51,426 nucleotides of DNA from Rhodospirillum sp. UBA1311 (GTDB taxonomy: Bacteria; Pseudomonadota; Alphaproteobacteria; Rhodospirillales; Rhodospirillaceae): NCBI GenBank assembly GCA_002307145.1, contig DBTR01000060.1:1-51426 (forward strand), in the 5' to 3' direction. Position numbers and translations under genes: made by a program. The notes beneath the pieces were generated by a model. The model ran no database searches. It had not been told where the DNA came from and was given only the letters and a program-made list of their open reading frames with translations. Of the stretch, positions 42,341 to 50,509 are shown piece after piece. Position 1 is the first letter of the stretch. The number at the start of each line of letters is the position of its first letter.

Positions 42341-42395
42341 CTTCGAAGCCGACTCCTATGCGGCCGCGCCCTGGCGGCGGATCGCGTTGGGGTGA
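42341..42395 (+). repeat. leuD 3' end repeat, copy B
   Basis: This is a headless copy of the leuD terminus. In the leuD frame it reads FEADSYAAAPWRRIALG then stop, against FEAEAFAAAPWRRIVVG in the gene. Conserved sense suggests that it was once the true end of a leuD allele. Confidence 0.82.
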
Positions 42396-42423
42396 GGCGT
42401 AACCGATAATCGGCGGCGCGCTG

Positions 42424-42633
42424 TTACCGCGCGATCTTGCAGGTGCTGATCCCCAGGATGCGATAAGCGAGGCAGAAGCGGACGAGCGCCGTGAACATCA
42501 GAACCGCCGCGCCTGCGTAGGCGACGAACGACCACGGGCTGCCGAGCCCAAAGTAGCCCCAGGCCGCCAAGCCAATGGCGACGACAACCCGCAGAACGCG
42601 ATCCACCGGCCCGATGTTGGCAGAGGGTGTCAT
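42424..42633 (-). CDS. DUF2892 (YgaP-like) small membrane protein
   Basis: The protein has 69 residues. The start at 42633 follows GAGAGG. IGPVDRVLRVVVAIGLAAW is the family opening, with two membrane helices and a C-terminal CKIAR. DUF2892 domains often go with sulfur or rhodanese metabolism; here it is alone. Confidence 0.85.
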   Translation of the reverse strand: MTPSANIGPVDRVLRVVVAIGLAAWGYFGLGSPWSFVAYAGAAVLMFTALVRFCLAYRILGISTCKIAR

Positions 42634-42904
42634 GATGCCGTTCCTCTCCTTCGCGAATAAGATATATCTAATATATTGGGCCGCATTCGAGGAAGGAAGG
42701 GATAGAAGCGGGGAATTTCGCGCCCTCACGAGCGCTTCGAAAAAGCTTGGCCCCGCGCCATGCGCGGACCGCGCCGAAGCCCACCCGGAAGCGGATCGCG
42801 GCGGGGGTGACGAGGAAGGCTCAAGGGGAAGGAAGGCTTAAGACGAAGGCCAAGGCTGGAGGGTCGCGGACCCTCCAGATCTCCCGGAGTTTTTGGCTGG
42901 AACG
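42634..42904. promoter_or_regulatory. Upstream region of the DUF2892 gene and terminator-like hairpin
   Basis: An AT-rich block with interrupted ATATAT symmetry lies at 42659-42677 and may be an operator or promoter of the DUF2892 gene. A 10-bp stem, CTGGAGGGTC and GACCCTCCAG (42856-42878), is followed by a TTTTT tract at about 42890. This hairpin resembles the left module of the intergenic repeat family. Confidence 0.45.
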
Positions 42905-43074
42905 CGCCCTTGTTGAGTAGTTAATAGCCGCTGCGACAGCTCTTTGCGGTAATGTGAGAGGGTGATACACTTGCTAGTTGTTAACACTGTCCAGTGCGGG
43001 CAGTGGCTGACCCGAGTCGATTACTTCGGGTAAAATAACGAAATGACGGTTGCCGATTAGAAACAGGTATTGCG
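42905..43074 (+). ncRNA. Candidate inhibitory RNA leader of the AvcD-like gene
   Basis: About 170 bp of low-GC, gene-free DNA precede the deaminase. Visible pairings are CACTG (42985-42989) with CAGTG (43001-43005) and CCCGA (43011-43015) with TCGGG (43026-43030). Characterised avcD genes are preceded by a short RNA, AvcI, that keeps the enzyme inactive. Position and size fit, but no sequence homology could be tested. Confidence 0.3.
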
Positions 43075-44901
43075 ATGGGCGATAAATATAGCGTTAGAAC
43101 AGCTGTCGAAAATGTATTCTCGGAAAGAGAAAAATTCATCGTTATCGGATTGACCGGAAGGACCGGGGCCGGATGCACCACTCTGGCCTCTATGTTAAAA
43201 AGCCAAAGTTTCAAAGAATTTGGAGCGCCGAGACCAACAACATCCGATTCGGCAAATACCGAGGAGAGGCAGTATCGGATCGCAAACCATTTTTTGAAAG
43301 AAAATTGGCATGGGTTTTACGTAATTAGTGCAGCAGATGTTATAACGTCATTTATCTTGGAGCACGATATCGAGCCTTTTGCGGAGATATACGCAAAAAT
43401 CATCGGTTGCGAAAAAGAACGGGCCGTTGAGAAACTTGGACGGGATTTTTGTGAAGCATACCATCAGGCTCATGAGAAGAGACTTAATGTCCGGAAAATG
43501 GTATCCGAAGATGAGCGCAACCTGGACAGAGATGACATTTACGAATTTAATTTCCAAATTCTTCAAGACTTTACGGCAATCATAAAGAAAAAATTAAATA
43601 GTATTGAGTCTGGATCGTACACGGAACTATACCAGAGGTCTGCTAATAACATTCGTCGATCTGGGGATGTGATTTGCGAGAATTTTGCGCCAGAGAAGAT
43701 ATTTAGACTGGCGCAGAGAGTAAACAGCTTCATCAAGCAATTGCGCATAAGGCAGAAACGCGAGCATGGGCGTGTTTTGGTCTGCATCGACGCGATACGA
43801 AACTCCTTTGAAGCTTCGTTCTTTCGCGAACGTTATGCCGCATTTTATCTTGTTTCCGTGGCTACGGATGAGTGTGTGCGGCGCCAGAGATTACGAGACT
43901 ACGGTTATCCAGACCGAATTATCGACCAGATCGATGCAAAGGAGCGCCCCAAGAAGCTGTCTGATGCGGAGTTTTTCTATTCGCAGAATATCCAAAAATG
44001 CATCGAGATGGCGGATATCCATATTTATAACCCCCAAGAAAAGGGGGGATCTCGACGCGACATAAAAAAGCAGATTTTGAAATATATTGCATTGATAGTG
44101 CACCCAGGCCTCGTTCAGCCAACGGACGTGGAGCGGTGCATGCAGATCGCGATAAATGCAAAATTAAACTCCGGGTGCCTCTCAAGGCAAGTCGGCGCTG
44201 CTATCACAGATAAAGACTACTCGATAAAGGCTATTGGGTGGAACAACACCCCCGAGCATCAGGTCCCATGTAATCTGCGAACTGCAGCAGATTTATTGAA
44301 CGCAGACGATACGTCTGCCTTTAGTGATTACGAGAAATCGGACCCAACCTTCAGGGATAAGCTGTCTGAGATATATATGCCGGCAATTGCAAGGAAAAAC
44401 TCAGTCGGATGGCCTCTATGCTATTGTTTCAAAGACATTCAGAATTGCGTCGAAGGCGAAAAAAACCAAGTCCACACTCGGGCGCTTCACGCTGAAGAGA
44501 ACGCCTTCTTGCAGATAACGAAGTACGGTGGACAAGGTATAAAGGGTGGATATTTATTTACCACCTCAAGCCCCTGCGAGCTTTGCGCGAAAAAGGCATA
44601 TCAGCTAGGTATTTCAAATATTTACTATTTGGATCCATACCCCGGAATCGCGGGAAGCCACATTCTTGACGCCGGGGGGGCAAAACCTAAGGTCATTCCG
44701 TTTGTTGGTGCCGTAAATCGAGGCTATCAGCAATTGTTTGAGCCCGTGATGCCGCACAAAGAGGCCCTAAAGGCATTGGTTGCAATTAGCATACCTAACG
44801 TAAAGACGAGTTTAGGTAAGAGGGTTTCTGAGCTTGAGTCGCTGTGCGAGGAATTGCGGGCAGAGAACGACGAACTCAAGAAAGGTATCGGTAATAGCTA
44901 A
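43075..44901 (+). CDS. AvcD-like anti-phage deoxycytidylate deaminase with P-loop domain
   Basis: The protein has 608 residues. The N-terminal P-loop nucleotide-kinase-like domain has GLTGRTGAGCTT (residues 25-36), with Cys34 in place of the Walker lysine. The C-terminal deaminase domain has HAEEN (His472, Glu474) and SPCELC (Cys501, Cys504), the zinc site of dCMP deaminases. A short coiled coil ends the protein. AvcD enzymes deplete dCTP/dCMP during infection to block phage replication. The gene is markedly AT-rich compared with its neighbours and stands alone, a sign of transfer. The ribosome site is weak. Confidence 0.85.
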   Translation: MGDKYSVRTAVENVFSEREKFIVIGLTGRTGAGCTTLASMLKSQSFKEFGAPRPTTSDSANTEERQYRIANHFLKENWHGFYVISAADVITSFILEHDIEPFAEIYAKIIGCEKERAVEKLGRDFCEAYHQAHEKRLNVRKMVSEDERNLDRDDIYEFNFQILQDFTAIIKKKLNSIESGSYTELYQRSANNIRRSGDVICENFAPEKIFRLAQRVNSFIKQLRIRQKREHGRVLVCIDAIRNSFEASFFRERYAAFYLVSVATDECVRRQRLRDYGYPDRIIDQIDAKERPKKLSDAEFFYSQNIQKCIEMADIHIYNPQEKGGSRRDIKKQILKYIALIVHPGLVQPTDVERCMQIAINAKLNSGCLSRQVGAAITDKDYSIKAIGWNNTPEHQVPCNLRTAADLLNADDTSAFSDYEKSDPTFRDKLSEIYMPAIARKNSVGWPLCYCFKDIQNCVEGEKNQVHTRALHAEENAFLQITKYGGQGIKGGYLFTTSSPCELCAKKAYQLGISNIYYLDPYPGIAGSHILDAGGAKPKVIPFVGAVNRGYQQLFEPVMPHKEALKALVAISIPNVKTSLGKRVSELESLCEELRAENDELKKGIGNS

Positions 44902-45283
44902 ACGTAGTTATATGGCGACAGCCTTCGACGTTGCCCGGTCCACCGAAATTATCACTTCCGCCCGTCCGGGACATTTTACGTGGCAGTTGTATTTCGTGGG
45001 ACGTGAATGAGCGGGTGAGCAATTTTTGCTTCGCAAGGCGTTTTGTTAGAGGGGCTGCCTCGTTCCCCGGTCCCGTATGCTCCGCCATGCGCAGCATGGC
45101 CGCACTCCGTACTTGAAGTTACCGGGTACACAGGGCCCCCGGCCCTGTGCGAGTCCGGGCGGAGCCCGGCCTTTTGCCGGTCTCCTTCCCGTCTTTTTTT
45201 GAATCCCAAAATCCCGGCAAAGCGCGTATTGTCCGCCGCTTGTTCGCGTGCGGCGTTTGTGCGCGGGTTGGGGGAGTTGGGTC
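44902..45283. repeat. Intergenic stretch with repeat-family hairpins
   Basis: No gene is seen. CAGGGCC/GGCCCTG (45131-45147) followed by CCGGGCGGAGCCCGG (45155-45169) is the right-hand module of the intergenic repeat family found at 28288 and 38157. The rest is unremarkable. Confidence 0.55.
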
Positions 45284-46210
45284 ATGGGCATGCTGGCGGC
45301 GGTTTCGCGGTTTGTCGGGAAGACGTTTGCGCTGTGGGTTTTGGCGTTTTCCGGGTTGGCGTATGTCGAGCCGGGGGTGTTTTTGCCGTTGGTGCCGCAG
45401 ATCGTGTGGCTGCTGGGCGTGGTGATGTTCGGCATGGGGTTGACCTTGTCGCCCGCCGATTTCGCCGAGGTGGCGCGGCATCCGCGCGAGGTGGCGATCG
45501 GGGTTGCGGCGCAATACACGATCATGCCGTTGGTGGCGTATGGGCTGACGCGGCTGGTGCCGATGCCGCCCGAGGTTGCGGCGGGGGTGATTCTGGTCGG
45601 GTGTTGCCCGGGCGGCACGGCGAGCAACGTGATGACCTATCTCGCCAAGGGCGACGTGGCGTTGAGCGTGACGTTGACGACGGTGAGCACCTTGATCGCG
45701 CCGTTCGTCACGCCCGGGCTGGTGTGGGTGCTGGCGAGCCAGTATTTGCCGGTGGACGCGGCGAGCATGCTGATGAGCATCGTCAAGGTGATCCTGGTGC
45801 CGTTGGCGTTGGGGGCCTTGGTGAAGAGCCTGATGCCGCGCGCCGGGGCAGTGTTGCAGGCGGGGATGCCGGTGGCGAGCGCGGCGATGGTGGTGGTGAT
45901 CATCGCCGCCGTGGTCGCCGCGAACCAGACGAAGCTGGCGCAAGGCGGGTTGCTGATCGTCGCGGTGGTGGCGGCGCACAACATCCTCGGCATGCTCGTC
46001 GGCTACGGGGCCTCGCACGCGGCGGGGATGACCTTCGCGCAGAAGAAGACGATTTCGATCGAAGTCGGGATGCAGAACTCGGGGCTGGGCGCGGCTTTGG
46101 CGCAGGCGCATTTTTCGCCCCTGGCGGCGGCGCCGAGCGCGGTGTTCAGCGTGATGCAGAACGTCATGGGGGCGGTGTTTACGAGTTACTGGCGTCGCCG
46201 CTTCGGCTGA
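45284..46210 (+). CDS. Bile acid:sodium symporter (SBF) family transporter, second copy
   Basis: The protein has 308 residues and is strongly similar to the protein at 36281, sharing VGCCPGGTxSNVMTYL, QYLPVDAA and EVGMQNSGLGAALAQAHFSP. The start at 45284 follows GGGGGAG. Codon choice is richer in TTG and GGG than in the first copy. No regulator is adjacent. Confidence 0.87.
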   Translation: MGMLAAVSRFVGKTFALWVLAFSGLAYVEPGVFLPLVPQIVWLLGVVMFGMGLTLSPADFAEVARHPREVAIGVAAQYTIMPLVAYGLTRLVPMPPEVAAGVILVGCCPGGTASNVMTYLAKGDVALSVTLTTVSTLIAPFVTPGLVWVLASQYLPVDAASMLMSIVKVILVPLALGALVKSLMPRAGAVLQAGMPVASAAMVVVIIAAVVAANQTKLAQGGLLIVAVVAAHNILGMLVGYGASHAAGMTFAQKKTISIEVGMQNSGLGAALAQAHFSPLAAAPSAVFSVMQNVMGAVFTSYWRRRFG

Positions 46211-46223
46211 ACCCGTGGCCTAA

Positions 46224-46277
46224 AAAAGTTTTGCCCCGCGCTCTGCCGGTATGTGCCGTACCGGGGTTGCGCGGGGC
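46224..46277 (-). terminator. Terminator of the feo operon
   Basis: GCCCCGCGC (46233-46241) pairs with GCGCGGGGC (46269-46277), with an inner CCGGTA/TACCGG pair. Read on the minus strand it ends in a CTTTTTT tract, so it fits the end of the feo genes. The remaining gap to 46382 holds no gene. Confidence 0.8.
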
Positions 46278-46382
46278 AGTAGGACCGTATCCAAGCCGTG
46301 TGGATGAGCCGATGATAGCGATTCGCATTCGCAAGTCAAGCGGCTTTCGCCATACAGGACGAAAAAAGTCCTGTTTTCTAAC

Positions 46383-46604
46383 TCACGCTTTCCATTCGTA
46401 AATCTCGGTGGCGGCGGCTTCCGAGCAGCTGCCGCAGCCACGGCTGCACGACGGGCAGGAGTCGAGGCGGCAGACGCGGCCCTTGCGCATCAGGAGTTCG
46501 ATCATGCCGCGCGCGGCGTCGGCCGGGACGCCGAGCTTGAGCGCGATGTCGGAGAGCGGCGCGCGGCCGCGGGCCGAAAGATAATCCCGGATTTCACTCA
46601 GCAT
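46383..46604 (-). CDS. feoC: FeoC-like regulator
   Basis: The protein has 73 residues. A winged helix (IALKLGVPADAARGMIELLM) is followed by a Cys cluster, CPSCSRGCGSC, likely binding an iron-sulfur centre. It overlaps the end of feoB by 11 bp. Confidence 0.88.
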   Translation of the reverse strand: MLSEIRDYLSARGRAPLSDIALKLGVPADAARGMIELLMRKGRVCRLDSCPSCSRGCGSCSEAAATEIYEWKA

Positions 46605-48963
46605 GACGGAAGACCTCCCCGGCCGGAGCGACGGCGTCGGGCGGGGTGCCGAGACGCCGCAGGGAAACCACCGCGATCGCCAGCGCCGCGAGAACGCAGC
46701 CGATGGCGACGGCGGACGAGCCGGGATGGCGGCCGAACGTCCCGACCTGATAGGCGAAGGTCGCGGCGCCGTAGCCGAGGCCGGTGGTCCAGCACGCGGC
46801 GAAGGTCGCCCACGCCGGGCCGGTTTCGCGATAGATCGTGCCCATCGCGGCGACGCAGGGCATGTAGAGCAGCACCGCGAGGAGGTAGGCGAACGCGCCG
46901 ATCTGGCCGTCGAAGAGCTTGGCCATCGCGCCGAAGGTGGCGACGTCGACCTCGGCGTCGGCTGCGGCGGCTTCGGAATCCGAGAGGTCGCCGATCGAGA
47001 TCCCCAGGGGGTCGCCGAGCTGGTCGACCACGCCCGCGAGGTTGGCGGGGATGGTGGCGAAGGCGTCGGAGATGCCGCCCCAGAAGTCGAATTCGTCTTC
47101 GGCGGCGGCCTCTCCGTTCGCTTCGGCTTCGGCCTGGGCCATGCCGCTGTAGAGCGCGTTCAAGGTGCCGACCACGGCTTCCTTGGCGAAGATGCCGGTG
47201 AACATGCCGACGGTGGCGGGCCAGTTGTCTTCCTGCACGCCCATCGGCGCGAGCACCGGGGTGAGGGTCTTGCCGATTTCGGAGAGCACCGACTTGTCGG
47301 TGTCGGCGTTGCCGAAGCTGCCGTCGGTGCCCCAGGAATTGAGGAACGACAGCACCACGACGACGGTGACGATTACCTTGCCCGCGCGCATCACGAACAC
47401 CTTGAGCCGGTCCCAGGCGCGCAGCAGCAGGCTCCACACCTGTGGCATGTGGTAGGGCGGCAGTTCCATGATGAACGGCGCGACGTCGCCGCGCAGCAGC
47501 GTCGACTTGAGCATGAAGCCGGTGCCGATCGCGGCGGCGATGCCGATCAGGTAGAGCGCGAAGACGAGGTTCTGGCCGTTGGTGGGGAAGAACGCGGCGG
47601 CGAACAGCACGTAGACCGGCAGGCGCGCGCCGCACGACATGAACGGCGCCATCATCGCGGTGAGGACGCGGTCGCGCGGGTTTTCGAGGGTGCGGGCGGC
47701 CATCACCGCCGGGACCGAGCAGCCGAAGCCGACGATCAGCGGCACGAACGCCTTGCCCGGCAGGCCGATGGCGCGCATCACCCGGTCCATCACGAAGGCG
47801 GCGCGGGCCATGTAGCCCGAATCCTCAAGGAACGACAGGAACAGGAACAGGCAGCCGATCACCGGGATGAAGGTGGCGACGGTCTGGATGCCGCCGCCGA
47901 CGCCCTGGGCGAGCAGCGTCACCGACCAGTCGGGCGCGCCCGCCTGGGTCAGCACGTGGCCGAGGCCGTCAACGAAGATCGTGCCGAAGAACTGGTCGAA
48001 GAAGTCGATGAACGCGCCGCCGATGTTCATCGTGAACAGGAACATCGCATACATCACGCCGAGGAAGATCGGCAGGCCGAGCAGGCGGTGCAGGACGATG
48101 CGGTCGATGCGGTGGGTGAGGGCGGCGGTGGCGCGGCCCTTCTGGTGCAGCACCGCCGCGCTGATCTCGCCGATGAAGCCGTAGCGGCCGTCGGCGAGGA
48201 GGATGTCCAGCGTGTCGCCAAGCTCGCCTTCGGCGGCCGCGATGACCTTGGTCAGCTCGGCATGGCTCGCGGGCGGCAGCAACAGCGCCGCGCCTTCCGG
48301 GTCTTCGATGCAGCGCAGCGCGCAGAAGCGCGAATCGGCGGCCGCACCCTTGGTTGCGCCCTGGGCCACGCCCGGCAGCGCGACGGCGGCGGCGAGGGCG
48401 GTTTCGATCGCTTCAGGGTAGGCCACCCGCGCGCCGGCCGGGACGGGATGGCGGATCATCTTTGCCAGCGCGTCCATCACTTGGGGCACGCCCTTGCCGC
48501 GCGAGGCGACCATCGGCACCACCGGGCAGCCGAGTCGCTTCGCCAGCGCCGCGACGTCGATGTCGAGACCGGCGGCTTCCGCCGCGTCCATCATGTTGAG
48601 CGCCACCACCATCGGCACCTGCATCTCCAGCAGCTGCACGGTGACGTAGAGGTTCCGTTCGAGGTTGGAGGCGTCGACGATGTTGAGAATCGCGTTGGCC
48701 TCGCCCGAGGCGACGTAGTCGCGCGCGATGCGCTCGTCTTCCGAGGTGGCGTCGCCGAACGACAGGCAATAGGTGCCGGGGAGGTCGACGATTTCGAGGG
48801 CGAGGCCGTCGTGGTTGGCGCGGCCGACCTTTTTCTCGACCGTCACGCCCGCCCAGTTGCCGACCGCCTGGCGCGCGCCGGTGAGGGCGTTGAACAGCGT
48901 CGTCTTGCCGCAGTTGGGATTGCCGACCACCGCGACGGTGGCGTTTTGCAGTGCATTTTGCAT
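46594..48963 (-). CDS. feoB: Ferrous iron transporter FeoB
   Basis: The protein has 789 residues. The N-terminal G domain has GNPNCGKTTLFNALTG and VGNWAGVTVEKK, then DLPGTY and LNMMD. The membrane part carries the two Gate regions (FGCSVPAVMAARTL and PFMSCGARLPVY). It moves Fe(II) across the inner membrane. The gene follows feoA by 4 bp. Confidence 0.96.
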   Translation of the reverse strand: MQNALQNATVAVVGNPNCGKTTLFNALTGARQAVGNWAGVTVEKKVGRANHDGLALEIVDLPGTYCLSFGDATSEDERIARDYVASGEANAILNIVDASNLERNLYVTVQLLEMQVPMVVALNMMDAAEAAGLDIDVAALAKRLGCPVVPMVASRGKGVPQVMDALAKMIRHPVPAGARVAYPEAIETALAAAVALPGVAQGATKGAAADSRFCALRCIEDPEGAALLLPPASHAELTKVIAAAEGELGDTLDILLADGRYGFIGEISAAVLHQKGRATAALTHRIDRIVLHRLLGLPIFLGVMYAMFLFTMNIGGAFIDFFDQFFGTIFVDGLGHVLTQAGAPDWSVTLLAQGVGGGIQTVATFIPVIGCLFLFLSFLEDSGYMARAAFVMDRVMRAIGLPGKAFVPLIVGFGCSVPAVMAARTLENPRDRVLTAMMAPFMSCGARLPVYVLFAAAFFPTNGQNLVFALYLIGIAAAIGTGFMLKSTLLRGDVAPFIMELPPYHMPQVWSLLLRAWDRLKVFVMRAGKVIVTVVVVLSFLNSWGTDGSFGNADTDKSVLSEIGKTLTPVLAPMGVQEDNWPATVGMFTGIFAKEAVVGTLNALYSGMAQAEAEANGEAAAEDEFDFWGGISDAFATIPANLAGVVDQLGDPLGISIGDLSDSEAAAADAEVDVATFGAMAKLFDGQIGAFAYLLAVLLYMPCVAAMGTIYRETGPAWATFAACWTTGLGYGAATFAYQVGTFGRHPGSSAVAIGCVLAALAIAVVSLRRLGTPPDAVAPAGEVFRHAE

Positions 48964-48967
48964 CGGA

Positions 48968-49234
48968 TCAGGCCTCCGGGGTATCGCGGGCGACGAGCAC
49001 GATCTCGGCTTCGTCGCGGCGGAGGCTCAAGGAAAATCCCCGGACGGTGATTTCCACCGGGTCGCCGAGCGGCGCGACGCGGGTGACGCGGAACGCCGCG
49101 CCCTTGGTCAATCCGAGCGCGAGGAGCTTGCGCCGGTAGGCGGCCCCCCCCTCGCGGAAGCCGGTGATGCGGCCGCTTTCGCCCACCGCCATGTCACGCA
49201 GAACCAAGTCCGAACCGTTCACCAACGCGTTCAT
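48968..49234 (-). CDS. feoA: FeoA protein, copy 1
   Basis: The protein has 88 residues with an SH3-like fold. LALGLTKGAAFRVTRVAPLGDPVEI is shown in part by LALGLTKG and GDPVEITVRGFSLSLRR, the family core. It is required with FeoB for Fe(II) uptake. Confidence 0.92.
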   Translation of the reverse strand: MNALVNGSDLVLRDMAVGESGRITGFREGGAAYRRKLLALGLTKGAAFRVTRVAPLGDPVEITVRGFSLSLRRDEAEIVLVARDTPEA

Positions 49235-49267
49235 CCGAAACCGTACTCCTCGCCCTGAAGCGGACTG

Positions 49268-49498
49268 TTACGCGGCCTGAACCACGATCTTCTCGGCCAT
49301 GCCCGAACCGAGAACCAGGCGTCCGGTGCCGACTTCCACCACCACCGGGCCGTTGCCGGGTGCGTGGGCGAGGCGGATCTCCGTGCCCTCGCGAAGGCCC
49401 ATGGTCGCGAGCCTGAGACGTGCGGCGCGGCCGCCGTCGATGCAGACGATGTTCAGGAGCTTGCCGATCGGGGCCTTGGTCAGAAACGTCGCGTCCAT
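49268..49498 (-). CDS. FeoA domain protein, copy 2
   Basis: The protein has 76 residues. The start at 49498 follows GAGGAG. RLRLATMGLREGTEIRL is the FeoA core. It is the first gene of the operon feoA-feoA-feoB-feoC. A longer upstream frame to 50170 would overlap the methylglyoxal synthase gene and is not credible. Confidence 0.88.
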   Translation of the reverse strand: MDATFLTKAPIGKLLNIVCIDGGRAARLRLATMGLREGTEIRLAHAPGNGPVVVEVGTGRLVLGSGMAEKIVVQAA

Positions 49499-49805
49499 CA
49501 ACTCGCTCCTCAAACCCGGGGTCGCGTTCCTTATTCGCCCGCTCTGCCCAGCAATTCTCATGCCGAGTTGTCGGGACGCACCGGGGTCGGTCGCCTGGGC
49601 CCTGGGGAACGGCGTAATGTTATCGCCAATCATTCTCAAGTCAAGGCGGCTTAGTGATAAAATCAGAAAGTTCCATCGGTTTTTTCTAATTCCTTGAGAA
49701 TATGGTACATAAATATTGCGCACCTTTGCTGCGCGGCCTTCCGCTCCCATCTTTGCTGCACCTGAGAAGGCGCAGACCAACGACAAAAGATAAAGGAATC
49801 CCCTT
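49499..49805. promoter_or_regulatory. Divergent feo/mgsA promoter region with Fur-like sites
   Basis: On the minus strand TTGAGAATGATTGGCGATAA (centre about 49630) resembles a Fur box. Further partial matches are CATGAGAATTGC (minus, about 49551-49562) and TTGAGAATATGG (plus, 49694-49705). They suggest iron control of the feo operon. Confidence 0.6.
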
Positions 49806-50258
49806 ATGCGCGCGCGCAAACGAATCGGCCTCGTGGCCCACGACGGACGTAAGAAAGACCTCACCGAATGGGTGAAGTTCAACGAGGGCACGTTGTCGCA
49901 CCACGATCTCTGGGCGACCGGCACCACCGGGGCGATGCTCCAGGCCGAGTGCCCTTCCCTCGACATTTCGCGACTGAAGTCGGGCCCGCTCGGCGGCGAC
50001 CAGCAATTGGGCGCGATGATCGCCGAGGAACGCCTCGACGTGCTGATCTTCTTCTCCGACCCGATGTCGAGCCAGCCCCACGACGTCGACGTCAAGGCGC
50101 TGATGCGGATGTCGACGGTGTATAACATCGTCCTCGCGATGACCCGCGCCACCGCCGACTTCGTGATCAACAGCCCGTTGTTCCAAAGCGCAAACTACCA
50201 CCGCGTGATCCCCGATTACGCCGGCTACATCCGCCGCAATTCGAGCGACTCCCACTAG
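49806..50258 (+). CDS. mgsA: Methylglyoxal synthase
   Basis: The protein has 150 residues, the family length. GLVAHDGRKKDL, TGTTGAML, GPLGGDQQLGAMI and FFSDPMSSQPHDVDVKALMR are the family motifs, with the catalytic Asp in GGDQQ. It converts dihydroxyacetone phosphate to methylglyoxal. AAAGGAA precedes the ATG. Confidence 0.95.
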   Translation: MRARKRIGLVAHDGRKKDLTEWVKFNEGTLSHHDLWATGTTGAMLQAECPSLDISRLKSGPLGGDQQLGAMIAEERLDVLIFFSDPMSSQPHDVDVKALMRMSTVYNIVLAMTRATADFVINSPLFQSANYHRVIPDYAGYIRRNSSDSH

Positions 50259-50323
50259 GAGTCGCCGAATTCTCTTGGCAAAGCGTTGCGCCGCCGCTAT
50301 GGTGCGCGACTTCGCTGGAGGCT

Positions 50324-50482
50324 TGGGGTCCGCTGTAGAGACCCCTTGGGCGCGTCCGACGAGCAAGACGCGACCGAAATCGGCCTTGAGCCGCCCGGGT
50401 GAAGACCCGGTCCCATACGGGACGTTTCTTTCTCATTGCCTCCAAATTTTCATGCCGAACGACGCTGGCCGTCGCGTTCGGC
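50324..50482 (+). promoter_or_regulatory. Hairpin-rich 5' leader of the helicase gene
   Basis: Four stems can be drawn: GGGGTC/GACCCC (50324-50344), CCGGGT-GAAG-ACCCGG (50395-50410), TCCC/GGGA (50411-50422) and GCCGAACG/CGTTCGGC (50454-50482). A structured leader is common for cold-regulated helicases and could set translation of the downstream gene. Confidence 0.4.
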
Positions 50483-50509
50483 GCTTTGGTATGGCCAGAA
50501 GGATACCCG

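Noticed and set aside
46314..46333. Fur-like box in the convergent gap before feoC
   Set aside because: The match is weak and the position is downstream of both operons.
49268..50170. 300-residue FeoA-like frame
   Set aside because: It runs antisense through most of mgsA. The start at 49498 with GAGGAG gives a normal FeoA.
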